A stretch of DNA of 5,885 bases from Rhodocyclaceae bacterium (GTDB taxonomy: Bacteria > Pseudomonadota > Gammaproteobacteria > Burkholderiales > Rhodocyclaceae): NCBI GenBank assembly GCA_017444505.1, contig JAFSWK010000261.1, forward strand, positions 1 through 5,885, in the 5' to 3' direction. Every line of letters begins with the position of its first letter. Position 1 is the first letter of the stretch. Under the pieces are notes generated by a model, which was not told the origin of the DNA, did not search any database, and saw only the letters and a list, made by a program, of their open reading frames with translations. Of the stretch, positions 1 through 5,885 are shown piece after piece. A program made the position numbers and the translations under genes.

Positions 1-63
1 CCTGCCCCCGAAGCGCCCCCAAAAACCACCGCCGAAGCCCCAAAACCCGCCGCTTCACACTAA
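1..63 (+). CDS. 3' end of an unidentified protein gene (partial)
   Basis: Reading from base 1, 20 codons run open to a TAA at 61-63. The peptide is rich in Ala, Pro and Lys (it ends AEAPKPAASH) and looks like the flexible low-complexity tail of a larger protein. It contains no domain, so no function can be given. The codons are G/C-rich and resemble the neighbouring genes. It points the same way as the exporter that starts 52 bases later, so the two could be co-transcribed. The fragment is short, so it could also be chance open frame. Confidence 0.4.
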   Translation, partial: PAPEAPPKTTAEAPKPAASH

Positions 64-104
64 AAACACACCGCGCCGCCCATGATGATGGCGCGCGCAT
101 TCTC

Positions 105-109
105 AGGAA
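105..109 (+). promoter_or_regulatory. Ribosome-binding site of the LysE-type exporter
   Basis: AGGAA lies 6 bases before the ATG at 116. This supports that start over the out-of-frame ATGs at 82 and 85. Confidence 0.6.
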
Positions 110-115
110 TTCCCC

Positions 116-748
116 ATGCTTGATTACGCCTTGCTGACGGCCTATGTCGCCGCCATCGTGCTCTTTCTGGGCACGCCCGGGCCGGTGACGGTGCTGGTGG
201 CGAGCGCCAGCGCGCGGGATGGATTCTGGGCGGGGCTGAAAACGGTCATTGGCACCAACACGGCCTCGCTGCTCTTGATTGCCCTGTCGTTCGCCATCCT
301 GCAAGGCGTTTTTTCCGTCAGCGAAACGGCGCTGAACTGGCTGACGCTGGCCGGTTCCCTGTACCTGCTTCATTTCGCGCTTGACCTGCTGCGCCATCCG
401 CCGCAAATCGGGCAAGCGCCAGAAAACGCCGCCGCAAAACCGAGCCGCCAGCATTTTCGGCAAGGCTTTCTGGTCGCCATTTCCAACCCCAAGGACATCC
501 TCTTTTTCATCGCCTTTTTCCCGACGTTCCTGGGCATTTTCCCGCCCAGCCGGACGATTTCCATGCTCTTGCTGGCGCTCATCTGGGTGCTGCTCGATTA
601 CGCCATCCTGGGCACGTACTCGCTGCTGATTTCCCGCCTCAAACACAGCCGCGCCATCCGCGTCATTCACACGCTCTCCGGCATCCTGCTGGCGCTGGTC
701 GCGCTCTACGCCCTGTACGCCACCGCAACCGCGCTGCTGGACGGATGA
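116..748 (+). CDS. LysE/RhtB-family amino-acid exporter
   Basis: This 210-residue inner-membrane protein belongs to the LysE/RhtB translocator family, whose members use the proton gradient to export amino acids such as lysine, threonine, homoserine or leucine. The length is typical (about 200-215). The signature TPGP is at residues 20-23 in the first membrane helix, and a family-typical NPKD followed by LFFIAFFPTF begins at residue 124 in the fourth. About six hydrophobic segments can be seen, near residues 4-26, 40-64, 70-90, 116-140, 146-168 and 184-207. A polar Lys/Arg-rich linker lies between segments three and four. The ATG at 116 has a good ribosome-binding site. The substrate cannot be told from sequence, because family members with different substrates look alike. 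No dedicated LysR/Lrp-type regulator is seen in the window. Family assignment is firm. Confidence 0.9.
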   Translation: MLDYALLTAYVAAIVLFLGTPGPVTVLVASASARDGFWAGLKTVIGTNTASLLLIALSFAILQGVFSVSETALNWLTLAGSLYLLHFALDLLRHPPQIGQAPENAAAKPSRQHFRQGFLVAISNPKDILFFIAFFPTFLGIFPPSRTISMLLLALIWVLLDYAILGTYSLLISRLKHSRAIRVIHTLSGILLALVALYALYATATALLDG

Positions 749-774
749 GGCTACATCCACACCCACCCCGTCCC

Positions 775-792
775 GCCTGCCTGCCTGCCTGC
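775..792 (+). repeat. Tandem tetranucleotide repeat (GCCT)4 plus GC
   Basis: Four perfect GCCT units plus a partial one lie between the exporter and accA. The repeat covers the place where a -35 box would sit for the TACAAT element at 805-810. Confidence 0.8.
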
Positions 793-804
793 GGCACAAG
801 CGGG

Positions 805-810
805 TACAAT
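805..810 (+). promoter_or_regulatory. Probable -10 box of the accA-tilS promoter
   Basis: TACAAT differs from TATAAT at one base and would place the RNA start near 817, giving a leader of about 28 bases before accA. At 16-18 bases upstream there is no TTGACA-like hexamer, only the GCCT repeat, so any promoter here has a weak -35 element or depends on an activator. It is the best candidate in the gap. Confidence 0.45.
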
Positions 811-830
811 AGCCGCTCCGCCGCAAGGCC

Positions 831-836
831 AGAAGG
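831..836 (+). promoter_or_regulatory. Ribosome-binding site of accA
   Basis: AGAAGG lies 8 bases before the ATG at 845, a normal spacing that fixes the accA start. Confidence 0.65.
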
Positions 837-844
837 ATTGGACG

Positions 845-1816
845 ATGAAGCTCACCTTTCTCGATTTTGAAAAACCTGTCGCTGAACTCGAAGAAAAAAT
901 TGACCAGCTCCGCTTCGTGCAGGATGACCCCGCCGTCGATCTTTCCAGCGAAATCGCCCGTCTGGAAAAGAAAAGCCAGGCGCTGACCAAAGACCTCTAC
1001 GCCAAGCTCACTCCGTGGCAGACCTCGCAAGTCTCGCGCCATCCGCAGCGCCCCTATACGCTGGACTACATCCAGCACATTTTCACCGACTTTGAAGAAC
1101 TGCACGGCGACCGCGCCTATGCCGATGATGCCGCCATCGTGGGCGGGCTGGCGCGTTTCAACGGGCGTCCGTGCGTGGTCATCGGCCATCAGAAAGGGCG
1201 CGATACCAAGGAAAAAATCGCCCGCAATTTCGGTATGCCGCGCCCCGAAGGGTATCGCAAGGCGCTGCGGCTGATGCGCATGGCCGAGAAGTTCGCCCTG
1301 CCCGTGTTCACGTTCATCGACACGCCGGGCGCCTATCCCGGCATTGGCGCGGAAGAACGCGGCCAGTCGGAGGCCATCGGCCACAATCTCTACGACATGG
1401 CGGGGCTGCGCACGCCGATTATCAGCACCATCATTGGCGAAGGCGGCTCGGGCGGCGCGCTGGCCATTGCCGTGGCCGATAGCGTGCTGATGCTGCAATA
1501 CGCCACCTATGCGGTGATTTCCCCCGAAGGCTGCGCGTCGATTCTGTGGAAAAGCGCCGAGAAAGCCTCGCTTGCCGCCGAATCCATGGGCATGACGGCG
1601 CAGCGCCTGCACGCGCTGGGGCTGGTCGACGAGATTGTGCCCGAACCCATCGGCGGCGCGCACCGCGACCACGCCGCCGCTGCGCAGTCCATCCGCACCG
1701 CATTGCAGGCGGCGCTGACCCAGCTTGAAACGCTGGATGCGGATGAACTCGTCGCCCGCCGCGAAGCGCGCCTGTTTGCTTACGGCAGCTTCAAGGACGG
1801 CGAAGCCGCCGCATAA
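845..1816 (+). CDS. accA: Acetyl-CoA carboxylase carboxyltransferase subunit alpha
   Basis: AccA pairs with AccD to form the carboxyltransferase that moves the carboxyl group from carboxybiotin (on AccB) to acetyl-CoA, making malonyl-CoA in the first committed step of fatty-acid synthesis in the cytoplasm. The protein has 323 residues, close to the usual 315-325. An N-terminal helical region (residues 1-75, with LDFEKPVAELEEKI) is followed by the crotonase-like carboxyltransferase fold. Family hallmarks are GHQKGRDTKEKIARNFGMP at about 116-134, DTPGAYPG at 159-166 followed by GAEERGQSEA, GEGGSGGALA at 198-207, and SPEGCASILW near 222-231. The zinc ribbon is absent, as expected, because it belongs to AccD. 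The gene is probably the first of a two-gene unit with tilS. It appears complete and intact. Confidence 0.98.
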   Translation: MKLTFLDFEKPVAELEEKIDQLRFVQDDPAVDLSSEIARLEKKSQALTKDLYAKLTPWQTSQVSRHPQRPYTLDYIQHIFTDFEELHGDRAYADDAAIVGGLARFNGRPCVVIGHQKGRDTKEKIARNFGMPRPEGYRKALRLMRMAEKFALPVFTFIDTPGAYPGIGAEERGQSEAIGHNLYDMAGLRTPIISTIIGEGGSGGALAIAVADSVLMLQYATYAVISPEGCASILWKSAEKASLAAESMGMTAQRLHALGLVDEIVPEPIGGAHRDHAAAAQSIRTALQAALTQLETLDADELVARREARLFAYGSFKDGEAAA

Positions 1817-1833
1817 TCCCCGCGCCCTGCCCC

Positions 1834-3192
1834 GTGCCCGCCACTGATGCCGACACCCTGCTCTTCAACGCTGTCCTCGCCGCGCTGAATGCCGCCGGTA
1901 TCGGGCGCGACGCGCGCGTGTATCTGGCGCTCTCGGGCGGCGTGGATTCCGTCACCCTGCTGCATTTGCTCGCCCGCGCCCGTCGCCAGTTGCATTTTCA
2001 GTTGCACGCGCTGCATGTGCATCACGGCCTGCAAGCGGCAGCCGATGAATGGCCGGAGTTTTGCCGCGCGCTGTGCCGCGAATTGCGCGTGGGCTGCACG
2101 GTGTTGCGCGTACAGGTAGAAGACCATTCCCCGCACGGCACGCAGGCTGCCGCCCGCCGCGCCCGTCTGCGGGCTTTGTCCGAAAAGCAAGGCGATGACG
2201 GCTGGCTGCTCTTGGCGCACCATCTGGATGACCAGGCCGAGACGGTGCTCTACCGCTTGCTGCGCGGCAGCGGCGTGCGCGGGCTGGCGGCCATGCGCGC
2301 GGCGGAACCCGCGCGCCGCATCCTGCGCCCGTTGCTGAATGTCCGCCGCGCCGAAATTGAAGCCTACGCCCGCGCCCACGCGCTTCGCTGGGTAGAAGAC
2401 CCCAGCAACGCACACGCGCACTACGCCCGCAACCATCTGCGCCAGCAGGTCTTGCCGACGTTCGCGCCGCACTTTCCCGACGCGGCGCCGGCGCTGGCGC
2501 GCGCGGCGGAACACTTGCAAGAAAGCGCCGAACTGCTGGCGCAACTGGCCGACATTGACCTTGCCCAATGCGGCGGCGAACCCGTAGCCATCGCGCGCCT
2601 GCTGGCTTTGTCGGCTGCGCGTCAGGCCAATTTGCTGCGTCACCTGTATTTTCGCCGCCACGCGCTGCCGCCGCCCGCCGCCCAGATTCGGGAAGTTTTG
2701 CGCCAACTGGCCTGCACCGCGCGTCCGGCACTGAACCAGACGGACGGGCAATGGCTGCTCGTCGCCCATCAGGGTGTGCTCACGCTATGCCCCGCGCCTG
2801 CGCCCACACCGCCTGCGCCGCATGGCTGGCGGAGGGGCGAAGAAAGCATCCCGTGGGGGCGCGGCGTCATTCAGATTGCCCGCGTGCGCGGGCAAGGTTT
2901 GGCGGCGCAGAAATTGCAGGCGGCGCGCGCGCGCGGCGAACTGTTCTTTGCCCCGCGCTGGCCGGGGTTGCGGCTGCGCACGCACGCGGGCGGCGGGGCA
3001 AAAAGTTTCAAGAATCTCTGTCAGGAACGAAACATTCCGGCCATTCTGCGCCCTCACCTGCCCGTGCTGCGCTGGCAAGACGAAGCCTTGTGGATTGCCG
3101 AAGTCGGCATCGCCGCCGAATGGCGCTGCGGCGCGAATGAGGACGGCATTGTGCTGCGCTATTGGCCGAACGCACCGCAAGTGGGCGCGTGA
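1834..3192 (+). CDS. tilS: tRNA(Ile)-lysidine synthetase
   Basis: TilS uses ATP and lysine to convert C34 of the CAU-anticodon tRNA(Ile) to lysidine, switching it from methionine to isoleucine charging so that AUA codons are read. It is essential and cytoplasmic. The protein has 452 residues (E. coli about 432). The N-type ATP pyrophosphatase P-loop SGGVDS is at 34-39. The second conserved stretch AHHLDDQAET is at 128-137 and leads to RGSG at 144-147. RPLLN (165-169), EDPSN (188-192) and YARNHLR (197-203) complete the catalytic domain. A helical middle domain follows, then the C-terminal TilS domain with KSFKNLCQERNIP from residue 390. The start is GTG, 17 bases after the accA stop. No Shine-Dalgarno sequence precedes it, and no ATG in frame lies nearby, so translation may be coupled to accA. 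The exact start is less sure than the identity. Confidence 0.96.
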   Translation: MPATDADTLLFNAVLAALNAAGIGRDARVYLALSGGVDSVTLLHLLARARRQLHFQLHALHVHHGLQAAADEWPEFCRALCRELRVGCTVLRVQVEDHSPHGTQAAARRARLRALSEKQGDDGWLLLAHHLDDQAETVLYRLLRGSGVRGLAAMRAAEPARRILRPLLNVRRAEIEAYARAHALRWVEDPSNAHAHYARNHLRQQVLPTFAPHFPDAAPALARAAEHLQESAELLAQLADIDLAQCGGEPVAIARLLALSAARQANLLRHLYFRRHALPPPAAQIREVLRQLACTARPALNQTDGQWLLVAHQGVLTLCPAPAPTPPAPHGWRRGEESIPWGRGVIQIARVRGQGLAAQKLQAARARGELFFAPRWPGLRLRTHAGGGAKSFKNLCQERNIPAILRPHLPVLRWQDEALWIAEVGIAAEWRCGANEDGIVLRYWPNAPQVGA

Positions 3193-3198
3193 AGCCGC

Positions 3199-5691
3199 TC
3201 AGTCTGCCAGCGTGAGGCTGCCCGCATCCAGCGAGGGCTTGGGCGACGGCGGCGGTTCGTCTTTTTTCAGCTTGGGCGCGCGCGAGAACGGCTGCGGTTT
3301 GCCGACGTGATAACCCTGCGCGTAATCGACGCCGATGAGTTTGAGGGCTTCGAGAATTTCCGCCGAGCCGACAAACTCGGCAATGGTTTTCTTGCCGGTG
3401 ACGTGGCCGAGGTTGTTAATCATCTCGACCATCGTGCGGTCGGTTTGATCGACGAGCATTTCCTTCACAAAGCTGCCGTCAATTTTCAGGTAATCGACGT
3501 CCAGCCGCTTGAGGTAGCCGAATGAAGACATGCCGACGCCGAAGTCGTCCAGCGCAAAGTGGCAGCCCATTTCTTTGAGCGAGCGGATAAACGCCTCGGC
3601 CTTGGCCAGATTGCCGATGGCCGCCGTCTCGGTGATTTCAAAACAAATCGACCCCGCCGCGATGCGGAAGCGGGTGAGATTTTCGCGGATGTATTTGAGC
3701 AGCGATTCATCGCCAAACGAGGTGCCGGAAAGGTTGATGGAGCAGAAGGCCACTTCCGGCTTGCCCGCGCGGCGCAGCGCGGCCAGCGTCTCAATGGCGC
3801 GGGTAATCACAAAACGGTCAATTTCCGGCATCAGGCCGAAACGCTCGGCGGCGGGAATAAACTGCACCGGCGGAATAATCGTGCCGTCGCGCTCGTAGAG
3901 GCGGATGAGCACCTCAAAGTGGCTGCCGCCGTGCCCTTCCTGCTGCGCAGCGGCGCTGATTGGCGCCACTTGCTGCGCATAGAGGCATAGCCGGTCTTCT
4001 TCCAGCGCATCGCGCAGGCGCTGCACCCAGCCCATTTCGTGCGAGCGCACCTTGAGTTCGGCATCGTCCTCGCCGTAGGTCTGGATGCGGTTGCGACCGC
4101 GTTCCTTGGCCAGATAACAGGCAATATCGACCATCTGCATGGCTTCGGCCAAGGTCTGCGTTTTTTGGTTCAGCGCCACGATGCCGATGCTGGCAGTGAC
4201 CGAAAGCTGCACTTCCTGCCAGCGGATGCGCGCTTCATCAATGGCCTTGAGCAGACGCGCGGCCTTGCCCTGCGCCGTCTCGCCGCGCGGCACGGTGAGC
4301 AGGACGCCAAATTCGTCGCCGCCCAGGCGGGCGACCAGGTCGGCGGAGTCCAGACTTTCCACCAGCAACTGGGCAATCTGCTTGAGCAGTTCATCGCCCG
4401 CACTGTGGCCGTGGGTGTCGTTAATCAGCTTGAACTGGTCCAGATCGACAAAGAGCAGCGCGTGCTGGGCGTGCGGGAATTCCTCGCGGTGCTGCAATAC
4501 TTTTTCCAGCCGGTGCTCAAATTCGCGGCGGTTATACAGGCCGGTGAGCGCATCATGCGCGGCCTGCCAGGAAAGATTGCTGAGGTACTGCATTTCGACG
4601 GATTTATCACGCAGCGCCAGCACCAGCCCGCCGACCTTGCCTTTGGAATCGGGCACCGGCGTGAGCACCATGGAAACCATCTGGTCAGCACCACCGCCAG
4701 CACGCGAATGCAGTTTGACGTGGGGATATTGCTGCTTGCGGGAAGCCTGCGTGCGCATCCACTCAAAGCTGAGCAAATCGCCGCTCTCGCTCTTGGACAT
4801 GTCGTAGATGCGGCACAGTTTTGCCAGCGGACGCGCCCCTTCTTCCGTCTCGCGCCCCACGCCCAGCATGGTGCGCGCCACGGCGTTCAGATAGGTGACG
4901 TTGCCGCGCAAATCGGTGCCGACCACGGCGTCCCCCACCGCATCCAGCGTAGAGGCCACCAGGTTTTTCTCGGCATGGAGTTCTTCGGAAAACTGCCGGT
5001 TTTCATCCTGCAAGCGGCGCAGACGCGGCGTCAGCAAAAAGAGCAGCGACAAGCCCAGCAGCACGACGGCAATCGAGAGCACGGTGAAAATGGGCCGAAA
5101 GGCATTGCCCAGCAGGCGGGCAAAATCCCTGGCCGGTTCGCGGACATCCGTGCCGGCCTGGTGGACGATGTTGCGGATGACGCGGACTTCTTCTTCGTCA
5201 ATATCGTTGAGCAAAAAGCCTTGCCGCAACCGGCTGCCCAGCACCGGCAGCGCCCGCAGGGGACGGTCGGCCACCGACCAGGTGTCGATTACATCCTTGA
5301 AAGGCTGCACGTGGCGCAGCCGTACAAACAGCGTATAGACGCCCGGCACATCCTGCTCATCCAGCCCGGCGGCCAGCAGTTTGACCTTGGTGGTCTTGTA
5401 ATCGGGCGAAGGCGCATCCATCAGCAGGCGGGCTTCGTAAAAGGCCTGCAATGTCTCCAGACCGCCCAGAAAGGCGTAATAATCCCCGGGGTCGCGCGTC
5501 CAGGAATAGCGTTCCAGAAAATAGACGGCGTCCCGTTCGCCCTTGGCCCACAAACTTTCTGCGCTGGTGAGGGCGCGGGCAGTGGCAGAAATATACAAAC
5601 CCAGCAGGGCGAATATCACCATCGGCAGCATGATGGTGGCAAACGGCAGCATGGCCCTGAGCAGCTTGCGGGTGTCAGTCGGCGATTTAAT
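3199..5691 (-). CDS. Membrane sensor with PAS, GGDEF and EAL domains (c-di-GMP turnover)
   Basis: This is a predicted inner-membrane enzyme that makes and/or degrades cyclic di-GMP, the messenger controlling motility versus biofilm. Numbering is from the proposed ATT start (830 residues). The order is helix 1 (14-35), a periplasmic domain of about 160 residues (36-198), helix 2 (about 202-220), a short linker, PAS (about 241-364), GGDEF (about 375-535), EAL (about 575-805) and a Pro/Lys-rich tail. The cyclase shows DALTGLYNRR (380-389), DLDQFKLIND (416-425) and GGDEF (457-461), so it looks active. The upstream inhibitory RxxD site is replaced by DSAD (448-451). The phosphodiesterase has EVL (593-595) in place of EAL. 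It keeps the usual catalytic residues: E593, N653, E685, D715-D716, K736, E772 and Q792. Both activities are therefore plausible. A GTG at 5760 would add 23 residues but abuts the -10 box. An ATG at 5652 would give 817 residues but lacks a ribosome-binding site. The ligand is unknown. Confidence 0.93.
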   Translation of the reverse strand: MKSPTDTRKLLRAMLPFATIMLPMVIFALLGLYISATARALTSAESLWAKGERDAVYFLERYSWTRDPGDYYAFLGGLETLQAFYEARLLMDAPSPDYKTTKVKLLAAGLDEQDVPGVYTLFVRLRHVQPFKDVIDTWSVADRPLRALPVLGSRLRQGFLLNDIDEEEVRVIRNIVHQAGTDVREPARDFARLLGNAFRPIFTVLSIAVVLLGLSLLFLLTPRLRRLQDENRQFSEELHAEKNLVASTLDAVGDAVVGTDLRGNVTYLNAVARTMLGVGRETEEGARPLAKLCRIYDMSKSESGDLLSFEWMRTQASRKQQYPHVKLHSRAGGGADQMVSMVLTPVPDSKGKVGGLVLALRDKSVEMQYLSNLSWQAAHDALTGLYNRREFEHRLEKVLQHREEFPHAQHALLFVDLDQFKLINDTHGHSAGDELLKQIAQLLVESLDSADLVARLGGDEFGVLLTVPRGETAQGKAARLLKAIDEARIRWQEVQLSVTASIGIVALNQKTQTLAEAMQMVDIACYLAKERGRNRIQTYGEDDAELKVRSHEMGWVQRLRDALEEDRLCLYAQQVAPISAAAQQEGHGGSHFEVLIRLYERDGTIIPPVQFIPAAERFGLMPEIDRFVITRAIETLAALRRAGKPEVAFCSINLSGTSFGDESLLKYIRENLTRFRIAAGSICFEITETAAIGNLAKAEAFIRSLKEMGCHFALDDFGVGMSSFGYLKRLDVDYLKIDGSFVKEMLVDQTDRTMVEMINNLGHVTGKKTIAEFVGSAEILEALKLIGVDYAQGYHVGKPQPFSRAPKLKKDEPPPSPKPSLDAGSLTLAD

Positions 5692-5698
5692 GATGAAC

Positions 5699-5703
5699 CC
5701 TCC
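5699..5703 (-). promoter_or_regulatory. Strong Shine-Dalgarno site deciding the GGDEF/EAL start
   Basis: On the minus strand GGAGG, within AGGGAGGG (5705-5698), lies exactly 7 bases before the in-frame ATT at 5691-5689. No ATG, GTG or TTG is in frame at usable spacing. The nearest ATG (5652) is 46 bases away with no site of its own. Confidence 0.6.
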
Positions 5704-5714
5704 CTGATTCCGCC

Positions 5715-5738
5715 CGGCGCGCTCACCACGGCGCGCCG
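5715..5738 (-). repeat. Perfect 8-bp inverted repeat in the leader of the GGDEF/EAL gene
   Basis: CGGCGCGC (5715-5722) and GCGCGCCG (5731-5738) are exact reverse complements separated by 8 bases. On the minus strand they lie between the -10 box and the Shine-Dalgarno site. All pairs are G-C, so RNA would form a stable hairpin. No T-run follows, so it is not an intrinsic terminator. It could be a protein-binding dyad or a leader hairpin, though chance is possible in GC-rich DNA. Confidence 0.5.
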
Positions 5739-5751
5739 CGCGGGCGCAAAA

Positions 5752-5757
5752 ATTATA
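5752..5757 (-). promoter_or_regulatory. Consensus -10 box (TATAAT) of the GGDEF/EAL gene
   Basis: The minus strand reads GTGTATAATTTTTGCG, a perfect TATAAT in otherwise very GC-rich DNA. It would start RNA near 5745 and give a leader of about 54 bases to the ATT. No good -35 hexamer is present at 16-18 bases, so an activator may be needed. Confidence 0.55.
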
Positions 5758-5814
5758 CACCGCCCCTCACGCATGGCCGCAGCCGCAAGCCGCCAATCTC
5801 GCCGCGAGTATGAC

Positions 5815-5885
5815 TTATGACTGCCCTGTGGGCACTTCCGGGAACATGATTTCAGGCGCCGCTGCGGGCGCAGCTTTGTCCGCAG
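5815..5885 (-). CDS. 3' end of an unidentified minus-strand gene (partial)
   Basis: On the minus strand, codons from 5883 run open for 22 residues (ADKAAPAAAPEIMFPEVPTGQS) to a TAA at 5817-5815. The Ala/Pro-rich stretch ending in a more ordered PEIMFPEVPTG resembles a real C-terminus, but no family is recognisable. It lies upstream of the GGDEF/EAL gene in the same direction, with 57 bases between its stop and the TATAAT box. No clear terminator separates them, so some read-through is possible. The other two minus-strand frames give less protein-like sequence. Confidence 0.4.
   Translation of the reverse strand, partial: ADKAAPAAAPEIMFPEVPTGQS

Noticed and set aside
72..95. Possible terminator hairpin (CGCGCC at 72-77 with GGCGCG at 90-95)
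   Set aside because: It has a 6-bp stem with a 12-base loop and no T-run after it. Such stems are expected by chance at this GC content.
193..200. GCTGGTGG, the E. coli Chi sequence
   Set aside because: It is a single copy inside the exporter gene. The octamer is likely by chance in GC-rich DNA, and Chi differs among bacteria.
1780..2769. 329-codon open frame on the minus strand across accA/tilS
   Set aside because: It lies antisense to clearly conserved tilS sequence, has low-complexity Gln/Arg/Ala composition, and shows no family resemblance or start signal.
2568..3310. Long plus-strand frames inside and past tilS (190 and 178 codons)
   Set aside because: They are out-of-frame shadows, rich in Arg, Ala and Cys, within a gene whose own frame carries the conserved TilS C-terminal domain.
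5767..5790. GCGGC-type imperfect repeats upstream of the GGDEF/EAL promoter
   Set aside because: They are short and imperfect. No -35 box or known operator pattern could be made from them.
5798..5808. CTCG-CCG-CGAG stem downstream of the minus-strand partial gene
   Set aside because: It has only 4 base pairs and no following T-run, so it is too weak to call a terminator.
4039..5820. 593-codon open frame on the plus strand antisense to the GGDEF/EAL gene
   Set aside because: It is the mirror of a GC-rich coding sequence. It is full of Gln, His, Arg and Gly, has no domain, and overlaps a strongly recognised protein along its whole length.

Overview
This is an ordinary-looking chromosomal stretch from a GC-rich (low-to-mid 60s % by eye) Gram-negative bacterium, most likely a betaproteobacterium. 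The basis is the accA-tilS pair, an inner-membrane GGDEF/EAL protein with a periplasmic loop, and uniform G/C-ending codons. The genus cannot be named from the sequence. I see no rRNA, tRNA, CRISPR array, insertion sequence or phage gene, and no gene-free stretch over 300 bases.

Layout. Positions 1-63 are the last 20 codons of an unidentified plus-strand gene. A LysE/RhtB-type amino-acid exporter follows at 116-748. A 96-base gap holds a short GCCT tandem repeat and a TACAAT -10-like box. Then come accA (845-1816; alpha subunit of acetyl-CoA carboxylase carboxyltransferase) and tilS (1834-3192; tRNA(Ile)-lysidine synthetase), 17 bases apart and probably one transcript. Converging on tilS, with only 6 bases between stop codons, is a large minus-strand gene (3199 to about 5691). 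It encodes a membrane sensor with an unrecognised periplasmic domain, a PAS domain, a GGDEF domain and an EAL domain. The last 71 bases are the 3' end of another minus-strand gene.

How the genes relate. accA and tilS are housekeeping genes for fatty-acid synthesis and AUA-codon decoding. Their co-location is common in proteobacteria but they share no pathway. The exporter and the c-di-GMP protein are independent accessory functions. No multi-gene novel system is evident.

The most unusual signal is the start of the GGDEF/EAL gene. The only conventional start that keeps the full N-terminus (GTG at 5760) abuts a perfect TATAAT box, so it would lie upstream of the RNA start from that promoter. 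A strong Shine-Dalgarno sequence sits exactly 7 bases before an in-frame ATT, which suggests a rare AUU initiation codon. A perfect 8-bp inverted repeat lies between this promoter and the ribosome-binding site.
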